Source: Silurus meridionalis
Lineage: Eukaryota > Chordata > Actinopteri > Siluriformes > Siluridae
Direction: 5' to 3'
Assembly: GCF_014805685.1 (NCBI RefSeq)
Contig: NC_060911.1
Span: 5,432,212 to 5,496,211 of the forward strand
DNA length: 64,000 nucleotides
The notes below the pieces were generated by a model. It saw nothing but the letters and a program-made list of their open reading frames with translations, had not been told where the DNA came from and did no database searches. Positions 63,601-64,000 of the stretch are shown here, piece by piece (position 1 is the first letter of the stretch; the number at the start of each line of letters is the position of its first letter). Both the position numbers and the translations under genes were made by a program.

Positions 63601-63680
63601 ATTCACCCAATGCTCGTCCCCACCACAACTTCGTGGGATCAACGTAGCCGAGATCCAGAAACACGAGTTCAGTTGTTCAG
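14670..63680 (+). CDS. slit1: Slit homolog 1, first eight coding exons (3' part outside window)
   Basis: Spliced exons 14670-14845, 26668-26739, 28107-28178, 28921-28992, 59146-59217, 59782-59853, 61904-61975 and 63517-63680 give 257 residues in one frame. The human protein is about 1,534 residues. Order: signal peptide ending near HSATA, LRRNT cap with Cys pattern [14 protein letters not shown], six leucine-rich repeats, and the first LRRCT cap ([15 protein letters not shown] to EFSCSG). By family knowledge this secreted glycoprotein binds Robo receptors and repels axons; Robo binding is chiefly through the second LRR domain, which lies beyond this window. SLIT1 is preferred over SLIT2/3 because of CPALCTC, PELLFQ and [14 protein letters not shown] and because arhgap19 is next door. 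Teleosts can carry two slit1 paralogues (a and b), and I cannot say which this is. All visible introns interrupt codons after base 2, except the last, after base 1. Confidence 0.95.
17176..17340 (+). repeat. tRNA-derived SINE-like remnant
   Basis: GGCATGGTGGCACAGCTGGA and the following GCTGCTGCCTCAC resemble the decayed A-box part of a fish tRNA-related SINE. CTGGTTTTAGCCTGA resembles a decayed B-box. TGTGGAGTTTTACTTGTTCT continues the family's conserved body. Boundaries are approximate. Confidence 0.6.
18375..18467 (+). mobile_element. Tc1-like terminal fragment
   Basis: ATTTTCATAGTCATGAAAAT, AATGAGAAGGTGTGTCC and AAACTTTTGGTCTGTACT together form the end of a common fish Tc1-like repeat. 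It abuts a TA microsatellite, a frequent association. Confidence 0.55.
18468..18529. repeat. (TA)n microsatellite
   Basis: 62 bp of uninterrupted TA directly following a Tc1-like end. Confidence 0.97.
19774..19839. repeat. (GT)n microsatellite
   Basis: 66 bp of uninterrupted GT (33 units) in slit1 intron 1. The Cys/Val open frame across it is an artefact. Confidence 0.97.
20705..20860. repeat. possible repeat with GAACGAATCG-type inverted motifs
   Basis: AAGAACGAACGATTCGGA near the left and GATGAACGAATCGTTCAGG near the right are related inverted motifs, with ACGACTCGTTCTT between. This looks like a degraded interspersed repeat, family not recognised. Confidence 0.35.
22131..22171. repeat. 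(GT)n microsatellite
   Basis: About 40 bp of TG repeats in slit1 intron 1. Confidence 0.95.
22873..22888. repeat. short (AT)n tract
   Basis: 16 bp of AT repeats immediately before an AACGATTAA-type interspersed repeat fragment (about 22890-23080). Confidence 0.8.
22890..23080. repeat. AACGATTAA-type interspersed repeat fragment
   Basis: TTAACGATTAAAATTGATTA, GTTAACGTGATTAATCACAA and CTAATCAACATGGACATGGA are characteristic blocks of a widespread fish DNA repeat. Ends were not found. Confidence 0.45.
23150..23293 (+). repeat. SINE/LINE 3' tail fragment
   Basis: AGCTGTAAGTCACCCTGGAT followed by GAGAGCATCTGCCAAATACC is the conserved 3' tail of fish LINE/SINE families, ending in AAATATAAATGTAAATG. 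Only the tail is clear. Confidence 0.65.
23296..23460 (+). mobile_element. Tc1/mariner-like fragment
   Basis: GACCTCAACCCTATTGAACA at about 23310 reads DLNPIEH in one frame, followed by the GAGCACAAATCTCCACATGC and ACCCTCCAAAA blocks shared with the other copies. A possible eroded terminus (TATATAGTG) is at about 23450. The 5' half is missing. Confidence 0.7.
25041..25839 (+). mobile_element. Tc1/mariner-like element split by a nested insertion
   Basis: The left part (25041 to about 25230) has eroded CTCTCGGACAAATGGTTGAG and GCCATTTGTGGTTCTTTCCC. The right part (about 25540-25839) has GAGCTCTGACCTCAACCTTA through CTTCTGTCCGTATAATGT. Between them lies about 300 bp of other repeat-like sequence. 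Confidence 0.75.
26668..26739 (+). CDS. slit1: slit1 exon 2: leucine-rich repeat 1
   Basis: Exactly 72 nt between TTTTGCAG and GTAAGT. The split Leu codon plus this exon reads [19 protein letters not shown] then KYLRV. It contains an N-glycosylation sequon (NFT). Confidence 0.95.
26740..28106 (+). other. slit1: slit1 intron 2
   Basis: 1.4 kb without recognisable coding or RNA genes; a short AAAT tetranucleotide tract is at 27615-27640. A 136-codon reverse open frame (27573-27983) shows no domain and is not called. Confidence 0.8.
27615..27640. repeat. (AAAT)n short tandem repeat
   Basis: TAAATAAATAAATAAATGAA followed by TAAATAA, about six imperfect units. Confidence 0.9.
28107..28178 (+). 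CDS. slit1: slit1 exon 3: leucine-rich repeat 2
   Basis: 72 nt between TCTCCACAG and GTAAGT. It encodes [18 protein letters not shown] then KELER, a very conserved Slit repeat, with Leu codons split at both edges. Confidence 0.96.
28179..28920 (+). other. slit1: slit1 intron 3
   Basis: 742 bp with a poly(A) run near 28630 and a polypyrimidine tract (28895-28912) before the acceptor. Nothing else recognised. Confidence 0.8.
28921..28992 (+). CDS. slit1: slit1 exon 4: leucine-rich repeat 3
   Basis: 72 nt between CTCCGTTAG and GTGAGT. It encodes [20 protein letters not shown] then LSR. The PELLFQ stretch favours Slit1 over Slit2/3. Confidence 0.96.
31570..31855 (+). mobile_element. Non-LTR retrotransposon 3' end (LINE ORF2 remnant)
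   Basis: Decayed frames read RLRWFGHVQ, then after a frameshift near 31710 [16 protein letters not shown], and [11 protein letters not shown] followed by a stop. This is the typical C-terminus of a fish LINE polyprotein, possibly RTE-type. The tail GGAGAAGCCGAAAGAAGAAG is the common 3' end. The copy is 5'-truncated. Confidence 0.75.
36315..36591. mobile_element. hAT-type MITE with 8-bp target duplication
   Basis: 277 bp from CAGGGGTCACCAACATGG to GGTTGGTGACCCCTG, a clean terminal inverted repeat. Flanking octamers CTGTAACA (36307-36314) and TTGTAACA (36592-36599) differ at one base. Non-coding. Confidence 0.88.
38109..38200. repeat. (TA)n(CA)n compound microsatellite
   Basis: 82 bp of TA followed by five CA units in slit1 intron 4, the longest TA run in the window. 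Confidence 0.97.
38378..38390. promoter_or_regulatory. X-box (RFX-like) palindrome
   Basis: GTTGCTAGGCAAC matches the RFX X-box pattern of two inverted half-sites with a 1-bp spacer (consensus GTNRCC / RGYAAC), with one deviation in the left half. It sits in a GC-rich block of intron 4. Function is inferred from the motif only. Confidence 0.4.
38971..38989. repeat. (TCGC)n short tandem repeat
   Basis: TCGCTCGCTCGCTCGCTCG, following a (TC)n tract at about 38959-38967. Confidence 0.9.
39566..39620. repeat. (GT)n microsatellite
   Basis: 55 bp of GT repeats in slit1 intron 4. Confidence 0.97.
39847..40270 (+). mobile_element. Internally deleted Tc1/mariner-like element
   Basis: It starts GCTATATGGACAATATTTAT and keeps the catalytic-region remnants CACCATGACAATGCTTCAG (HHDNASV-like) and AACCCTATTGAACACCTGTGG (NPIEHLW). 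The right terminus is eroded near 40270. Confidence 0.78.
41540..41816 (-). mobile_element. Tc1-like transposase N-terminal remnant and terminus
   Basis: Read on the - strand, the region encodes [20 protein letters not shown] then [12 protein letters not shown], the DNA-binding part of a Tc1-like transposase. The + strand right end CATAATGTTATGCCTGGTCA is a typical terminal inverted repeat of that family. This is a different Tc1 lineage from the TATATGGACAAA copies. Confidence 0.7.
42590..43043 (+). mobile_element. Highly eroded Tc1/mariner-like element
   Basis: From CACTATAAAGGCAAGAGTTT to CATACTTTTGGTCATATAGT it follows the same internal order as the better copies (CCACTGAACACCTTTGAATG, CCAAGAAGAGTGGAGGTCAT). 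Many substitutions and indels. Confidence 0.7.
44113..44133. repeat. (TTTG)n short tandem repeat
   Basis: About five TTTG units in slit1 intron 4. Confidence 0.85.
47645..47815 (+). mobile_element. Tc1-like transposase fragment
   Basis: One frame reads [19 protein letters not shown] then [12 protein letters not shown]. It resembles the catalytic Asp region (HDNAPCHKA) of Tc1-like transposases. The following DLNPIEHLW region is absent. Confidence 0.7.
52316..52335. repeat. (CAAAG)n short tandem repeat
   Basis: Four consecutive CAAAG units. Confidence 0.85.
55063..55437 (+). mobile_element. Tc1/mariner-like element interrupted by a LINE/SINE fragment
   Basis: It starts CACTATATGGACTAAAGTCC after a TA. 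The right portion has GAGCTCTGACCTCAACTCC and CCCAGAAGATTGGAGGTTAT. The middle is replaced by the fragment at 55120-55230. Confidence 0.75.
55120..55230 (-). mobile_element. LINE/SINE 3'-end fragment nested in Tc1-like copy
   Basis: TTTCTTTCGGCTTCTCCCAT followed by TAGGGGTCGCCACAGCGGAT is the reverse complement of the LINE tail at 31810-31853. Sequence onward to 55230 (CGTTTTTACGCTGGATGCCC) continues the same widespread fish repeat. Confidence 0.7.
56127..56325 (-). repeat. tRNA-derived SINE remnant (reverse orientation)
   Basis: On the - strand, GGTGGGAACTCAGTGGTTAG resembles a tRNA A-box and GGTGGTTCATCCC a B-box. They are followed by the family body GCCAAGCTGCCACTCTTGGG and AAGGCCCTTAAC. 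This is a polymerase-III-type SINE of a family common in fishes. Confidence 0.72.
57069..57124. repeat. (GT)n/(GCGT)n compound microsatellite
   Basis: GT repeats grading into GCGTGCGT units. Alternating purine-pyrimidine sequence of this type can form Z-DNA (known property). Confidence 0.95.
59146..59217 (+). CDS. slit1: slit1 exon 5: leucine-rich repeat 4
   Basis: 72 nt between TTTTCACAG and GTAAGC. It encodes [20 protein letters not shown] then IKN, a near-invariant Slit segment. Confidence 0.96.
59218..59781 (+). other. slit1: slit1 intron 5
   Basis: 564 bp, with an interrupted GT microsatellite near its 3' end and no other recognisable feature. Confidence 0.85.
59674..59733. repeat. interrupted (GT)n microsatellite
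   Basis: GT repeats broken by GGGTGG and TTT; it lies about 50 bp upstream of the exon 6 acceptor. Confidence 0.93.
59782..59853 (+). CDS. slit1: slit1 exon 6: leucine-rich repeat 5
   Basis: 72 nt between CTTCGCAG and GTAAGT. It encodes [20 protein letters not shown] then LEV. The [12 protein letters not shown] run is typical of the first Slit LRR domain. Confidence 0.96.
59854..61903 (+). other. slit1: slit1 intron 6
   Basis: 2.05 kb holding a well-preserved internally deleted Tc1-like element (60098-60613) and otherwise AT-rich unique sequence. Confidence 0.8.
60098..60613 (-). mobile_element. Internally deleted Tc1/mariner-like element with TA duplication
   Basis: Ends CGCTATATGGACAAAGGTTT and TTTTTGTCCATATAGTG form terminal inverted repeats, flanked by TA on both sides (60096-60097 and 60614-60615). 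On the - strand it retains the decayed catalytic region, including the GAGCATGACAATGCACATATG block. At 516 bp it is the most complete copy here and non-autonomous. Confidence 0.85.
61904..61975 (+). CDS. slit1: slit1 exon 7: leucine-rich repeat 6
   Basis: 72 nt between TTTTATAG and GTGAGT. It encodes [20 protein letters not shown] then [14 protein letters not shown] matches Slit1. Confidence 0.96.
61976..63516 (+). other. slit1: slit1 intron 7
   Basis: 1.5 kb containing a diverged copy of the CAGTGGTGGA-type element and A- and T-rich tracts. No other recognisable feature. Confidence 0.8.
62055..62565. mobile_element. Diverged relative of the TIR element at 4189-4611
   Basis: Shared blocks are CCATGTACTTGAGTAAAA at the left, then a GATTGGTG-containing middle. 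The right block GGAAATACTTAGAGTACAGA matches AGAAATACTTCAGTAAAGTA-type sequence of the other copy. Terminal CAGTGGTGGA motifs are lost. Confidence 0.55.
63517..63680 (+). CDS. slit1: slit1 exon 8: first LRRCT cap
   Basis: 164 nt between CCCTCTTTAG and GTAAAT. It encodes [34 protein letters not shown] and [17 protein letters not shown]. The cysteines (CDC, QC, SC) form the standard LRRCT disulfide pattern that closes the first LRR domain. It ends one base into the next codon, so the phase changes here. Confidence 0.95.
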
Positions 63681-64000
63681 GTAAATCCCTTTTATTTCCC
63701 CCAGCTGTAGTTGCTAGGTTGATTCTCCTTTCCTATCATGCCATTTTTTTTATAGTACCACAATATCAAGCACTGTCACATTGATAACAGTTGGCAAACT
63801 CAGCATCCCTCTATCTTGGTTGGATAGATTAAAAGGGAAAATAACAAAAAAAAAAAAGAAATGCACAGGTGTTTTTTTCAAGTCCAAGATAACAGGTGAC
63901 TCCCTCACACAACTCAAAGAAAGATTGTATAAGAATCACTAGGGTATACAAGGTCAGGTCTGGCAGGTATGAGACAGAAGCTCTCAATTGCATTTGATAG
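63681..64000 (+). other. slit1: slit1 intron 8 (start)
   Basis: No further Slit exon (next expected: linker and second LRRNT) is visible before the window ends. Confidence 0.8.

Noticed and set aside
14670..63680. Assignment to slit2 or slit3
   Set aside because: Diagnostic stretches ([27 protein letters not shown]) and the adjacent arhgap19 favour slit1.
1..64000. CRISPR arrays, operons, endogenous retroviruses
   Set aside because: No regularly spaced direct repeats, no prokaryotic gene layout, and no LTR pairs or retroviral gene remnants were recognised.

Overview
This is vertebrate nuclear DNA, almost certainly from a teleost fish. The coding sequence is cut into short exons by AT-rich introns with GT/AG borders. 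Long TA and GT microsatellites, Tc1/mariner fragments, hAT-type MITEs, L2-like and other LINE tails and tRNA-derived SINE remnants fill the rest. The repeat mix resembles otophysan fishes such as catfishes and characins, but that narrower placement is only an impression. No bacterial-type genes, CRISPR arrays or rRNA/tRNA genes were seen.

Two protein genes lie in tandem on the + strand. At 442-5281 are the last nine coding exons of arhgap19, a Rho GTPase-activating protein: most of the RhoGAP domain, the C-terminal tail and the stop codon, followed by about 1.3 kb of 3' UTR to a probable ATTAAA signal near 6546. After a roughly 8-kb intergenic interval, slit1 begins at 14670. Eight coding exons are in the window (exons 1-8, ending at 63680): signal peptide, LRRNT cap, six leucine-rich repeats each in an exact 72-nt phase-2 exon, and the first LRRCT cap. 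The gene runs off the right edge. ARHGAP19 and SLIT1 are also adjacent on human chromosome 10, so the order is conserved and supports orthology.

The two genes act in different compartments. Arhgap19 is predicted to switch off Rho-family GTPases inside the cell, while Slit1 is a secreted ligand of Robo receptors in axon guidance. They are neighbours rather than a functional unit.

Most of the window is intron and repeat. The intergenic interval holds an internally deleted Tc1 copy, a 795-bp TIR element, a hAT-like element with a perfect 8-bp target duplication carrying a nested L2-like LINE fragment, and a 2.6-kb fold-back made of two long inverted arms. slit1 intron 1 (11.8 kb) and intron 4 (30 kb) hold further Tc1 copies, microsatellites, SINE and LINE fragments and a few candidate regulatory motifs, notably three X-box (RFX-like) sequences. 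I found no convincing new biological system. The most informative oddities are the nested and inverted repeats, the exon modularity of slit1, and the candidate intronic regulatory sites.
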